Origin: Opisthorchis felineus | Taxonomy: Eukaryota; Platyhelminthes; Trematoda; Opisthorchiida; Opisthorchiidae | Direction of reading: 5' to 3' | DNA: 64,000 nt | Assembly: GCA_004794785.1 (NCBI GenBank) | Contig: SJOL01008757.1 | Location: 323,576-387,575, forward strand | Shown here: one piece after another, positions 24,440 to 36,424 of the stretch | Layout of the letters: each line of letters begins with the position of its first letter | Position numbering within the stretch: the stretch's first letter is position 1 | Notes under the pieces: model-generated | Seen by the model: the letters and a program-made list of their open reading frames with translations, nothing else | What the model was told of the DNA's origin: nothing | Database searches by the model: none | Program-made: the position numbers and the translations under genes

Positions 24440-24690
24440 AGTAGTCTGTGGTCGTGTTCGGAGAAGCGCTGTACAGCTGTACCATTCTCCTTGGGAGGAA
24501 GCAGCAGCACACATCTCACGAAATTTCACCGAGTATGGAACCCAGAACCTCCCGGTTTCTAGTTGTTTGAACATGACCGTTTGGTTACGAGAGTTTGATC
24601 GACAATATGATTAACTCATAGTCAAACGAGACATAGGGTCGCGCATCCTTCACTCAAGGGATAAAAATCACGTGGTCATATGACTCTGCG
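24440..24690 (-). repeat. SINE family S, copy S2
   Basis: Minus-strand order is a 5' leader, a tRNA-like segment with CTGGGTTCCATACTCG (B-box-like, plus 24,531-24,542), TTCGTGAGATGTGTGC, then a hammerhead remnant. The 3' tail after GCGCTTCTC diverges from the other copies. It lies head to head with copy S8 at 24,725-24,835. Confidence 0.65.
24466..24510 (-). ncRNA. Hammerhead remnant in SINE S2
   Basis: Helix I is complete: GTGCTG pairs with CAGCGC over six positions counting one G-U. Helix III has the exact family palindrome ACAGCTGT followed by A. Helix II is CTCC/GGAG. The catalytic core is destroyed: CTGATGA now reads CTGCTTC, and GAAAC reads TGGTAC. Helices outlast core residues here, so the copy is identifiable but inactive. 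Confidence 0.6.
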
Positions 24691-24724
24691 AGTGACTATT
24701 TCTCAGATGGAAGTTTCACTGACT

Positions 24725-24835
24725 GGAGTTTCATGAGATGTACAATGCTAATGAGTTCCAATGAGGACGAAACATGTGTACAGTGTTCGTCAGCTTTTCA
24801 GTACAGATTGTCTTCGCTTACAAACCACTATTTCC
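24725..24835 (+). repeat. SINE family S, copy S8 (5'-truncated)
   Basis: Plus-strand copy starting near the TTTCATGAGATG block and including the hammerhead and the family tail, here GTCAGCTTTTCAGTACAGA followed by TTCGCTTACA. The tRNA-like head is missing or unrecognisable, so it is 5'-truncated or abuts the head of S2. The two form an inverted pair. Confidence 0.7.
24741..24786 (+). ncRNA. Hammerhead ribozyme motif, best-preserved copy (S8)
   Basis: Helix I 5' strand ACAATG lies at 24,742-24,747 and the core CTAATGA at 24,748-24,754 (G5 is A). Helix II GTTC/GGAC (55-58 with 65-68) closes the loop CAATGA. GAAAC is intact at 24,769-24,773. Helix III ACATGTGT (24,772-24,779) is self-complementary with one G-U. 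A17 is 24,780 and predicted cleavage lies between 24,780 and 24,781. Helix I 3' strand CAGTGT pairs at five of six positions. Only one core base differs from consensus. Confidence 0.8.
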
Positions 24836-24859
24836 ATTCAGACCTACTCGAGTTACCAT

Positions 24860-25645
24860 GCGCTGTGCGACCGCCTTTTAGGCTTGAGAATGTGAACTTT
24901 GGACCTAAAGATAAAATGATCACATCCGGCCGCATCTTACTCGTAACTATTGGTTGGGAAGAAAGGCTTATTAGGCTGTTCCCTTTTCTACCGACCGATT
25001 ATAATTTATTTTTCTTCTATAATTTTTCACACCATACGGCATCCAATTTCTGACAGCCATTTATTGTATTTTTCTTCGAATCAGTTGGTGCACGATAAAA
25101 TGATACAACAGTTCGGCTAATGCCCGTTTTGACGAAGATTTATGACAGTTACTTCTGATCGAGAGCAGGGATGATTATCAAGCCAGGACCCAGAAAACGT
25201 GTCAAAACTTATCTGCAATGAATATCCAGATTTTAACCCAATTATCCATCATCCACTGTCAAATTTTTTATGTGAACGAGCTTCACAATGTAGGTGCTAT
25301 AAACTTTATACTGAACAGTATTCTGGGATGAGTGTTTGCTATTTAATCGGGTGATCAAAAGGACGCCTGGGCTTTATACGTGAGGAAGTAGTACAACTCA
25401 GCAACGTTCTTGGCGATTCGGCTTCTCATCAATGTAAAAATTATTTGAATACTCATGTAGAGGATTTATTCTGAAGTCGGCAGGCGGTTTGTTGATTTTG
25501 GTTTCGCTCAGCGTCCTGGTAGGCGCCCCGATATATAACACCCTAAAGAAAGTATCCGCTGTTATTTTAGTTCAGTCAGTTCTAAGTTGAAATTTGGCCT
25601 TTCTGAGAGGCATGCTTCCAGCACACATGCTTTGTCCGACAGAAA

Positions 25646-25687
<42 letters not shown>

Positions 25688-28600
25688 GATGTATGTCATA
25701 ATGTACACGATATAATAAATGCGAGCAATGTTGAGCAAACTACAGTGAGTGAAATGAGCCCGTCAGACAACGAGTCAGATGTAGCACTGTGCCGGACTAT
25801 ATAAGGAAACAGAATTCTGGCGATAGGTGAACATTGTGTGTAAAACGTCGCATCTGAATTGCATGCACGTGGTGGATATCGTTTGAAATAGACAAGTGAC
25901 CAAGTGGGTGTTATCACAGTTGCTACTAATATTTCATCTGGGTAAGAAATCCTTCAGGCCACAAACAATGGCATCTATCGACAGAAACTTAAGCTCAGCT
26001 ACCTGAAACAAGAGAGAAAATAATATATTGGCACTTTAAAAAATCAGAAAAAAGGGCGCTTTGCCGACAAGCCAATAATTTCACCCCGTCGGATTTGTAG
26101 TTCCCGGTTGACTGCTGAACTCGTATTGTCCCATTCAAATACAATAGCATCAGCATACCTACGGCTGTTTACCGACCGGAAGACTGTAAATCGTGGACGC
26201 CCAGGCCTAGAGATAATATAAAACAAATGACAGCTTGTGAATAGCTTGTGTGATTGTGTACCCCCTGGAGCCTTAGGCTCCTCATACCTGTGAAATGGAT
26301 ACAGTTTAAAGAGTAGCCATGAACGTGCCTGATCAAGAATTACTTGCTGCGCCCATCGGGATGGGGGAAAATCTAAAAGACAATTCATGCTTGGTGTTAA
26401 TAAACGTATTCTTATACTCCGTTGGTAGTGAAAATTCACTTCTAACGTTCCTGTTTAGTTTTGAAAAACCGAATGCAAACGTACATGCGGGCGTCCAGGG
26501 GACGGCGACTGCTAATGTGCAATCTGCGATATATCATCAGTCACCTGGCTAGTCGGAGCTACCGATGACACTACACTTTGGAGGAAATTGAAAAGCACAC
26601 GTGGTTGAGCAGCTATCTAATATTTCATTGCTCTCTTCTTGGGCTTGGAGTTTCCTCAAGCAAGAAAACAGTGTTCCGCTGACGAAGCAGCGACTCAGAG
26701 TTTCAGAGGAATTGTGCTGAAATCCAAGCACAAATGAGACTTGTAAAGATGCACAACATTCATCAATCATAGGAAAATTAAAAAGAAACTCTTTGGGTTG
26801 ATTTGCAACGCCTGCTTTAATATCAGGTCAACTTCGCGAACTGTGGCAAGTTTTATGACAGAAAAACTGGAAGCAAACTATGTAAGTCGATAAAAACATA
26901 CAGCAGCTGTCAGAAGAAACAATTTATCTTTGCTCTTTGTGCACGAGGATAAAAAGGGTCCTAACTTTGACCCAAAAATGCCGGTAACCAATAATAAGAA
27001 ATGATCAAGAGTACTTTTGGGAATCGTGGCACTTCATGATAGATTAAATTGTCACATATATTTAACTGGACCCGATCTAATAACCGCTGCATTCAAAGGG
27101 CTGCTAGCTCAACATGAATAACTACTGAAACTGAATGCCCCTCAAGAAACCAAGAGACCGGAGTGTTTCTAGAAACATTTAAACAATGTTTGCAGCGTAA
27201 AATATTCAGAGACCAAGACCTGAGTTCCCCGTCTTGCTGATTAATCGATGGGAGTTGATAGGGACAAGACCATCGACCACGTGAACGTCCACCAATCAAA
27301 AAGCAAGCTAAAAGTTCACCCAACAACACTGCGTACGCGAATAATCAGTCACAGTTCCGACTAACAGTACACGTATAGCCATATGCGCGTAACTATCCAA
27401 TATATTTCCACTGAGATGTTTCGCTTCACAAGGATGTTACCTCGATTGAGAAAGTGTTCAACCTAGCAGTTAAGCTTAGAAAATGAAACAGCCAAATGAG
27501 TAATCATTGTGAGTGTAAAGAGATCAGAAAGAAGTCGTCAACTTAGACTCTGGTGATATTGAGGAATTTATGGATAATTCCTAACAGAATCGGATGAAAT
27601 TAGCTTAAAAAGTGGGTTTCACGTCTAATGACCAAAAATTTATTGCACTCACAGGAGATATTAAAACCGATGTTTGTAAAACGGCACCACTTGTCCCGAA
27701 CGTAAGAAAGACCAACACCACCTGTTCAGAGAACAAACCGCCTACAAGGGACAATTCTTTTTACCTCTGGTACGGTGACTGCACTGGTGGGGTCAGCATG
27801 AAATGAACTCCGTTGGTTCAGGACTGTCTAGTGTTCGGCAGGGCTGATGGAGTTCTCAACAAACTTAAGGGAAAGTAGAAGTTGTGAGATACTGTACAGG
27901 GGACTTACTTGTCCTCGATATTTTTGTTTAAAGCAATTGTTTCAGGATAGTGTAAAGTCCGAGGGCAAATGTCAGTGTCAATTTTGATGGCTGCGTAAAT
28001 AAGAACTGTGACATGTTACTCATTTCACGTAAAAAAATAAGAAACTTCTCTACGCTATAGAGTAAACTCAACCTGCATAGGAAATTTTTCCATGAACTGT
28101 AGCAAACTCGCTTCGCATGTCGTAACACTGGATTTGAAATGCATTCAATGCTTCATTAGAAGGTTCGTTCCCACCTCTTCAAAATTTTCGTGTTTTGCGA
28201 GTTTATTCTTGGCACAGCAAGATTTACAACTTCACTGTAAATATAGGCGAATTTCGCTAACATTAGGGAGACTCAAGTGACAAGTGGTTATGCTTCTTAG
28301 TGTGACGTTGCACACAGATGTTCAGACAACGGTGTCTTAAAGTTCGTTGCAAATGAACACAAAAAGCGTTTCCCCTTAACTTAGACTCTCTAGTAAGGCT
28401 TATTTGATTAATTGGTCATTGGTCGTGGCTAACTTACACCTTGAACATTAAAATGGATCAGGATGAAGGTCAGTTTTACGAGAGATTCAGATATTGTGAT
28501 TAGGTAAATTAGTAAACGGTTGGATAGCTACAGAATATTCCTAAATTAATTCGTTCAACCGGTTGATAGGTGCCTGAATCCGTTTTGTACAACCCTAAAC

Positions 28601-30395
28601 CAAGAATGCTTAACAAAAGGTTATCAGATCAGTCACTATTTTTGCAGGCTAAGTGACTGCAAGAACGAAATGTAGCCAAAATTGTTTTGGGTTTGTTTGT
28701 ATATTATATATACAAGCATTATATGCAACATGAAAAGTTGGAAGAAGAAATTTCCATTGCCACCGGTGCAGGTTTATTGTAGAGAAGAAAAGATACTGAA
28801 ATACAATAAGAAATGACATTACTAATAAAGGTGCAACAAACGCCGGATTTCCACTAGACAAGAGTATCATAGATTCCAGATAACACAACCTCATTAACCA
28901 TGCATCAAAACATTGTTTTATAGTCAGTGACTTATTTCTCTAGATAGCCACACAAATCAAAGACAAGGAAAATTATATCATTTTTAGATGCACCACTTTA
29001 CACTGGCTGTTCCTTAAGGCAGCAGACCAAAACAGATAAACAGGTAGCTTCGTTAAACCAGTTTTACAACCAGAGAATAGAGGAAGCGTGAGTGTGTAGC
29101 AGACGTCTTGATGGAAACAGCCATTCATGATGCTATGAAATCATGTCTGATATATTCCCTGGAGGCAACAGACTAATGTGATTGTTTCTGCCTCAAGGCA
29201 ATAATTGAATCAAACATCGAGGAAATATATGCTTCTTCACCAGTAACTATCACCGCGGATGGTCAAACAACACGTATTTTGGGGCTACATGGATCAGTGG
29301 TCTTTCGCGATATCCCAAAATTATATTTGGTGCAAGGTAGGTTTTAGTGCATATAACTTGCAGTAGATTTGCGCAGGACTTAATCCCTAATCTTTCATCG
29401 CACTTGAAATAAGCAGATAATGCGCACTTATTTGCTATTTGACGGTAGGTTTGATGCCCCACTTCTGTTTCGGATACTCTAGAAAAAGGTTTTAAATGAT
29501 TGTTTTGGCGGAAAATGGGTGCCGAATTACTTCAGCGTATCGTTTTACCTTTTCTGGGTTTAGGAAAAAATTGCAGTAGTTTTATCCTAACCATGTATCT
29601 GTATTGTGTTCAGTACTAACGACTGAACCAAGTAATTTAATTAGTTTCGGTCGTAACATTCTACGTCCCGAAAACCAACTCACGGATCATTGACAAGTAC
29701 TATAAGGGAGGAAGTTAATATGCTTAGTATTGCCTCCACTTAACTGTCAAGAAGTTTACTTGTTGCAAGATGAAGGGAACCTATAAAATAAGCTGGAAAT
29801 TTTACTCCTGTTTATGACCACGTTTGACTCTCAGCTTGCACTGGTACCACTATCCGGCAATCCAGTAATCAATACGCAACAGCATCCAGGCCTAAACTTT
29901 TCTTACTCATGAAATAAACTGTTTTATTTTGCAGTACTTTTTCAATGTGCCCGACATTTTATAAGGAACTCAATCATTTGGTTTACAACGTATGTATAGA
30001 AATGCCCCATTTTAAACTAAATATTTGTACACATTTTTATTACTCATTAGAGTGGATGTATTTTCTGGAATGTACTCTCATAAACTTGTTTATATGAGTA
30101 AATTTTGTTCCCAGGGAACACTGCTGAACAATACAGCTAGTGACTTAAATAACAATTCTAAAATTCAGCCCATCAACTTAGTGATCGGAAAGTTTGACGT
30201 TTATCATTCGTAAACTGCCAGTCATCTTGGTCATACTTCATTGCGTGGATGCAGCGAAAGCTTAAACAGTGACGTTTACATAACAAGCGCGTTTGCATTT
30301 TCATCGGTAGTTTTGCAGCCATTCCCCGGTATGGTTGATTGTTCTACATTCATCGGCCGTTTTCTGATCATCTTTTAGATTTTAGACTTTATGTT
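24860..30395. other. Non-coding stretch, TA repeat, unassigned frames
   Basis: Includes a TA microsatellite at 25,649-25,685. The longest frame (131 codons, minus, 26,044-26,439) begins with GTG rather than ATG and has no recognisable domain. Near 27,830-27,880, GGCTGATGGAGTTCTCAACAA vaguely resembles the family B 3' half (GGCTGTCGGAGAGTTTTCAG), but no ribozyme core can be placed. No gene recognised. Confidence 0.4.
25649..25685. repeat. TA dinucleotide microsatellite
   Basis: An uninterrupted alternating TA run of about 37 bases. Simple sequence. Confidence 0.95.
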
Positions 30396-30404
30396 TCAGA
30401 ATCG

Positions 30405-30480
30405 TCGCGAAAACTGAAGGCTAGCAAAAACACGGTGCAGCTGTGTTATCTTCGTTAGAAATCATCAGTTGTATGTCAAA
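30405..30480 (-). repeat. SINE family S fragment, copy S7, with hammerhead core
   Basis: On the minus strand an intact CTGATGA (plus 30,462-30,468) is followed by a TTC/GAA mini-hairpin, a damaged GAAAC (reads TAACAC), the helix III palindrome ACAGCTGC, then GCTAGCCTTCAG, which matches the family tail TTAGCTTTTCAG. Helix I pairing is lost. The tRNA-like head beyond 30,480 is too diverged to call. Confidence 0.55.
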
Positions 30481-30489
30481 CCATGGCAA

Positions 30490-31650
30490 GAGGGAGATTG
30501 AGACACTGTATTTGTAGACAACTGCCTTGTGTTTGCGTGATGATTGAATCGCATGAACCGTATTTTAATTTAACTTAAACAGTCTTCCGCCAAACTCACT
30601 CACGGACTTAAGAGTCTTACGCTTTGTAGTGGCGTTAACTATACGAAACTATGGGCATCTTTCAGTACTGATTTTTGCGAGCAGGCAAGTTGGCTGCAAT
30701 GGTTGAGTTTTTTTAAATTCCTAAACTCAAACCTCCTGTATCCACCCCTCATTCGGTAGCAAAAGCCAAAATCATTTCAAATCCAAACTGATTCATTCGG
30801 AGTAATGGAAAGGAAGTTTAACAATAAGTTATCCAGAAAACAACAGTTAAATCTGATGGGATTGCTATGGATATCAGTTAAGATTCATTAAGAAGAATTA
30901 GAGCTAACGGATTTTAAAAAAATGAATCTAACAGAACTGAATGCGAAAATAGTACCCCGTGGAAACCGGTGTAAATCCCAGATGAATGAATGTTTGCTTT
31001 TGGGAGAAAAACATTGAAATTTTTTCCACATAACGTAAATTGTGTGGTACCTTAATTATAGAGGTTTCTGGCCCGTTTCTCTTAGCTTTGTGGACTGTGT
31101 TTTGTAAATAATACCTGGGTTTGACACAGAGGTCGTTTTAAGGAAAGCTCCCAATTTGGCCTAGACTACAGTTTCTTGGAAATTCAACTAAATGCGTCTT
31201 ACTATCCCTTAGGACATCGTTGGAGTTCAGAATTTAGGAGTAGCTGTATTAGATCATGATTTGCAAATCTAAGACGCAAATGAGTGAAGCCGGCCAAATT
31301 GCATACTCTTAAGCCAAATGATGCTTAAAACTGCGTAAATTAGGAAGTCAGAACTTTTGAACAACCAAAAACTTTGGCGAGAATCGTCAGAACTTTTTAT
31401 GTAACCATTAGTACAGTGTTGCGCTTGGAGTGGTAATTATTCAGTCTTACTGAGTCAGTCACTACTAGGGGTGTTACAAGCATAGTCCTATGCCTGGCAG
31501 AAGAGCAGTCTGTGCGGTCCCCAAAGTTGGCGCCGTTTCCCTATAGGTCCTATGGATCCGAGGCCGATTACTAATGAGACCCGGCTGAGTAGGTCGAATG
31601 TAATGGTTCACTCCAACAAGATTCAGACAATTCAGGTGCATGTCACATGA
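30490..31650. other. Non-coding stretch, no gene seen
   Basis: No notable frame. GCAAATGAGTGAAG near 31,277 matches a short family B block but has no other family B neighbour. Confidence 0.45.
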
Positions 31651-31655
31651 CCAAT

Positions 31656-33424
31656 CTACTCTTTTTTAACACAAACTTCATTTGACAGAGCGCCAATCCA
31701 GGCCCCATACATTCTAGTCTCACGGACATACAGCAAAACAGCCAGTACTGTAGCCTGATGCACACTTCCCTTGAGGTTCAGAGTTGTACCAAGTTGACGC
31801 CAAAGTTGTCTCAAATTGGCAGACGCAAACCAAACCTTGCATATTCGTACATTGACTTCATCTGTCACAATACAATCAGAACTGATACAACTTCCAAGAT
31901 GTGTAAAACCCTCCACAACTTCAAGTGTCTCTCCCTGAATTGTAAGTGACATGTTCAGTAACTGCATGTCCAGGAGCATGACCTTACGCTTTGTGGGTGC
32001 AAAGTGTATACCAAAGAACGGGATGACTTTGGTCATTTCATCCAAAAATACCTGCGCCTTCTCCTCTCCTTCGAAGACGAGAAGAACGTCGTCTACTCAT
32101 TCCAGATTGACAAGGTATTCGTCAGAGGCTAGTTGAACACCGGAGGTTTGAGGACCTTTCAGAGTTCTTCTCATTATTTCATCGATCACGAAATTAAATA
32201 GGAATGGAGAGAGTGGCACCCCTGACGGACACCGTTTGTGTACGAAAGCATCTGGAGAGCTCTCCGTGTACTCTGATATCCCCGAGACCCTGAGAATACA
32301 AAGAACTTATTATGTTCACAAGCTTCCGAGGCATTCCTTGCTGGGCAAGAAGACCAAGGAGAACATATCGGTCAGCCGAGTTGAATGCACCTTGAAAGAC
32401 CAGGAATGCAAAAATTGTAAGCCGTTTGTACGTATGGAATTGTTCTAGCACCTGACGGAGTGTGAAGATTTGGTCAACTCAGCGGTACCAGGCCGGAATC
32501 CCGCTTTCTTCTACGAAGTTAGTGTTTAACGAGCAACCATAGGGCGACGAAGGATGACTGACGCCAAAAGTCTCTTTAGAACCGGGGACACTCAATCCCC
32601 CTGTGATTACCGCACAAAAAACAAGCCCCATTTTTCGAAATGTGCGCACTCACCGATTCTCACCAAAATGTCTGAGACAATTCCTTTTTCCCACATGCAG
32701 CCAAACATATCAGACAAGCGCTGGCTGAATACTTCGTCCCCATCATTGAACAATGCGGGTGGAAGGTCATCCGGACAAGGAGCTTGTTAGCGTTGGAAAT
32801 AACGTATGCAGTAGTAAACCTCCGAGGCCACAAAGGGTTCCATGTTTACCGTCCATGGTTCCTTTTCAGCTGTAGGATCTGGATTGATGGAAGTGAGTGG
32901 CCACAAAAATAAGTGTTCTATGTATTCGGCCCAGCGGATGAGGCGTCCATCTATACTGAAGATGGTCACGCCATTCTTATCCTTGATGGCTTCACTCACA
33001 GGAGATTTCCGGGTCCAGGTCGTTCGGATCAAGTGAAATAATCTTCGGGCATAACCGGCTTTCTGGGCCTCTTCCATTTCCTTGGCTTTCTGTGTCCACC
33101 AGTCTTCACGGTCGGTTCTCACGCTCACTTTCATTTGACGTCTGATAATTCGTCGCGTCAAGTTTGTTCGGAACCGGGTGGGATATTTCTCCGAGATTTA
33201 ATGAATGCCTCTGGTCGTTCTGATACTCAGTGCTTGAGTGAGCCTGGTAGCGCCGTGCCGCAAATAAAACTCCCAGTACTGGGCAGACAGTTGACTATCT
33301 CGTCCCAGTATGAATCCACATCTTGTGGTGGAGAATTCGGAGGCAATTCTCGAATACTATTCTGGTTTATTCGTCTAACATCCGAATCTGCCAGTCTTTT
33401 AGTTGCCAGGCGATTTTTCAGCAC
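31656..33424 (-). pseudogene. LINE reverse transcriptase and linker, broken
   Basis: Linker segments at 33,227-33,424 (DVDSYWDEIVNCL) and 32,787-33,161 (DREDWWTQKAKEMEEAQKAG, IDGRLIRWAEYIEHLF) lead into the RT. Finger motif VDQIFTLRQ lies near 32,460. Palm block A is IFAFLVFQGAFNSADR, keeping the FQGAFNS wording but with Val for the expected catalytic Asp (FLDFQGAF in intact relatives). Block B is split by a frameshift into NGVRQGC and PLSPFLFNFVIDEIMRR. Block C near 32,095 reads E-stop-VDD where Y/F-A-D-D is expected. The thumb follows as VVEGFTHLGSCISSDCIVTD and NLRQLWRQLGTTLNLKGSVH (31,656-32,045). At least two active-site changes make it non-functional. Confidence 0.8.
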
Positions 33425-33459
33425 GTTTCGCGATCCTGGAAAACGAAGGGATAATCAAC

Positions 33460-34360
33460 TCTGGACGAGCACGTGGTCAGAATCCAAAAATGTGTTCCAA
33501 AACGACCAGCAGTCAGTTATTGATTCGCGCAATCGGTAACTGATGGCAATGTGATCGATTTGAGTCTGTGGCCGGCACGCCGTTTGAGAACACCATGTGC
33601 CAGACAACTTCGGCTATTTCGGAAGTTAGTGCTGCATAAAAACAGCCTGCGGTCATCACATGGCTAAATCAATCGTTCACAATTGTCCGTACGTACCGGG
33701 TCCAGTCCACTTCAACCATTTGATTGAATCTCAGATGCGCTAAGCCTGCCCACTTGTGCAATCAGATCTCCGGCAACCAACCCGATACCTGAACTTTTAG
33801 CTTGCCGCACCAGGGCATTTAGGGTGTCATAAAACTTGTCTTTGATGGTATCAGAGCTACAGCAATTTAGGGTGTACGCAGACATGACAAACAGACATCA
33901 ATCAACTTCCCGCTTGTTAGACTCCTTCACAGACGTTGCCAGACGAATAGTGCTGGGGCTACTATTAACGGGTATCCAGTCAACCAAGGATCCTTCCGTC
34001 CGGTGACTTAGGACCATACCAACCCATGCACATCCTACCGCAGCGGCTTCTGGATCGCCAGGCTTGGGCAATTGGAAGCGAGTGGAGGCTGATAAGGCGG
34101 TTAGCTCGACCACTGTGCTTGCATCTTAATTTATTATTTCTGATACACACATCACGCATCAGTGTCAAGGGATTTCAGTGTGAGAGACGGCAGCTTGTTT
34201 CCATAGTGCGAACATTGAAAGCCGCGATGTAGACTGGGTATCGAATCTTGAAGACTGATTTCGAGATGCTTAAGAATGTCAGCGCTGGATGACGCGCAGA
34301 CGTTACTGCCAAAACCAGTGCAGGACAAACAGAGTCATCGGTCCCAACCAGTAGGTCCAC
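33460..34360 (-). pseudogene. APE-like endonuclease domain of the LINE, broken
   Basis: This domain would nick target DNA to prime insertion. The N-terminal motif VYIAAFNVRT lies near 34,230. The expected SETRIQD motif (near 34,125) reads SEIIN-stop-D, keeping the Glu but hit by a stop. Then DASTVVELTALSASTRF and LPKPGDPEAAAVG, VGMVLSHRTEGSLVDWIPV and LATSVKESNKREVD follow (33,898-34,113). After a stop come VMSAYTLNCCSSDTIKDKFY and VAGDLIAQVGRLSASE (catalytic Asp kept, the following Asn changed to Ile). IDHIAISYRLRESI and the terminal catalytic SDH (LDSDHVLVQS, near 33,470-33,540) close the domain. Confidence 0.8.
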
Positions 34361-34600
34361 AAGAGAGATTTATCAAGTGGGTGTGGGAGGGGATGGCCGG
34401 AAACCGTCTTCATCAGACCTCTTACCATTGACCAGCCTCGTATGATAGACTATGTCAGTGTCGCACGGACAGTATAGCTGTGCAGTATAGCTCATTGAGT
34501 CACGGGGGCACAGAGATCGCCACAATACGGTTAGGTCCAGTCTCTTCCTGAAACGGTCGCGCGCGTGCACATTTATTTTGATGGAAGCCGAAATCATCAC

Positions 34601-35009
34601 TGCGCACTAAAATTGTGTATATATTGTGTATTGTATGTGTACTGTATAACTGTGTGCATAACTGTGTATCGTATAGCTGACACCAGATTGTACTGGCGTT
34701 ATTATTGTATGGGATGACCACCAGTGTGCACAACTACCGTAAGAATACTCCGCCGTTAAAAGCATTCTGGCATTTATTAGGAAGCAGTTTAGGAAATACA
34801 CATTTGTAACATATTTTGGTTCGCTTTCAGATGCATTTAGGGAGTCCCTTGGGAACTAGAGGCACACTCATCTCAGCTTTCACTAAATGCCTCCATGTTT
34901 GAGCTCTTCTAAAAAGGTTAAACTACAAAGCTAAATTGTTTCGTACACCCGATGATTTTTTTACCGCAACTATCGGCGCACTTTATTCATCTATATATAT
35001 ATATATATA
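34601..35009. other. Non-coding stretch up to the gap
   Basis: Contains TGTGTATTGTATGTG-type low-complexity sequence near 34,612-34,675 and ends in a TA tract from 34,991. No gene. Confidence 0.55.
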
Positions 35010-35277
35010 NNNNNNNNNNNNNNNNNNNNNNNNNNNNNNNNNNNNNNNNNNNNNNNNNNNNNNNNNNNNNNNNNNNNNNNNNNNNNNNNNNNNNNNNNNN
35101 NNNNNNNNNNNNNNNNNNNNNNNNNNNNNNNNNNNNNNNNNNNNNNNNNNNNNNNNNNNNNNNNNNNNNNNNNNNNNNNNNNNNNNNNNNNNNNNNNNNN
35201 NNNNNNNNNNNNNNNNNNNNNNNNNNNNNNNNNNNNNNNNNNNNNNNNNNNNNNNNNNNNNNNNNNNNNNNNNNNNN
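35010..35277. other. Assembly gap (268 N) at a TA repeat
   Basis: All bases are N. The gap opens directly out of an alternating TA tract, the usual cause of such breaks. Frames that cross it are meaningless. Its length need not equal the true missing length. Confidence 0.98.
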
Positions 35278-36424
35278 CAAAGATATTTTGCAGGTATTTC
35301 AAGAGCACTTATTCATGTCACATAAATATATTTCGGAGAAATCAAACAATATCGGAGATTGTTCTGTACAGGGATGGATATTGCAACTTACTGCCTCCAT
35401 AACCAATGAGCCGAGTAAGCGTGCTCAGCGGTTCTGCATTCTCAAAACGACAATAATCGGAGTATATTTTCTGTGAGCTGTCGTATTAATGTCGAATTTG
35501 ATAATCTGATCTCATGAAGTGCTTGAAACTCATACGAACTTATCGGATTATTTGTTGTGTCCAAGTTTATCTCCCCTGAGGAATCTTTCCGTCTGTAGTG
35601 TTAATTTGCGTGGCCTTCCTGTTGTTTACCAAACACATGGCGAATTTTACTTAGATGTGTTTTGAGGTTAGGAAAGATGCTCCATAGCCCCTCTAATAAA
35701 TGTGAATGCCAGAAAAAATGCACAGTTTTATTTTAGCACCACTAGGAAACTTAAGTTAATTTGTCTTGAATACTGCGTTTTGAAGACATATTCGAGTGCC
35801 AGCCTTCTTAACTTCATGGAATTCCGTTACATCAGTGTACTACCATAGTTTTCTAGGGGACCATTGGTTGGTGAACGTACAACTAAATTCACAATCTGAA
35901 ATGTTTTGCATTAAGTGGATATGTTGCAAGGTATACAAAGTAATCTTGTCCAAATGCGTATGTCGTAACGCAGTTCCCAATTTTTAACCGCAGTGATATC
36001 CATAACAATGTGGTCAAAATGTGTGCTCTTGATCGGCATTGGTTACCACTTTCTCGGTTAAGATGCATCCGCTTATTTACTGCGCAAGCTGCAATCCTAT
36101 TCGCATCTATGCGGTAGATTATTTGCCGCCTTCGGAACCTGCTATACGGACTCGACCATAATGGGAAGAAATACCGGATGGTCAAGTAGTCTGAGCAAAC
36201 AAAAAACAAGTTCCCCATAAATACCGCTATCATTGTGCATTGGTCCATCCCTATAAGCTCCAAGCGAATGCAAAGAAAACCCAGACGGGACATCACAGGC
36301 TACAGAAATCAAAGCAACTCTCATCTGGCGCATTCAGGGAGGGATTTTATAGAGAGTAGTGCAATCACGCTCTGCAGAATGTTGGCAGTGTGAGGACGTT
36401 TAATGAAATTTCCGTCCTGCAGCT
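35278..36424. other. Non-coding stretch, no gene seen
   Basis: The longest frame (135 codons, minus, 35,889-36,296) has no recognisable domain and overlaps a plus-strand frame. Confidence 0.45.

Larger units (their letters stand above)
31656..34600 (-). mobile_element. APE-type non-LTR retrotransposon (RTE-like), decayed
   Basis: Minus-strand LINE with, in order, an apurinic-endonuclease-like domain, a linker, a reverse transcriptase and a thumb/C-terminal part. Pieces lie in all three minus frames, so there are at least four frameshifts plus stops. 34,370-34,600 is probably its 5' untranslated part because it directly precedes the endonuclease start. The 3' end is not defined; similarity ends near 31,660. 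Clade assignment is from motif wording only: RTE-like is likeliest, but another APE clade cannot be excluded. Confidence 0.8.

Noticed and set aside
26044..26439. 131-codon minus-strand frame
   Set aside because: Starts at GTG and shows no domain or family resemblance; expected by chance at this length.
30940..30990. CTGAATG...GAAACCGGTG string resembling a family B hammerhead
   Set aside because: Core CTGATGA is not present, G would occupy the cleavage position, helix I does not pair, and flanks do not match family B.
34936..35476. Frames of 97-174 codons around 35 kb
   Set aside because: They run through the N gap and have no real sequence.
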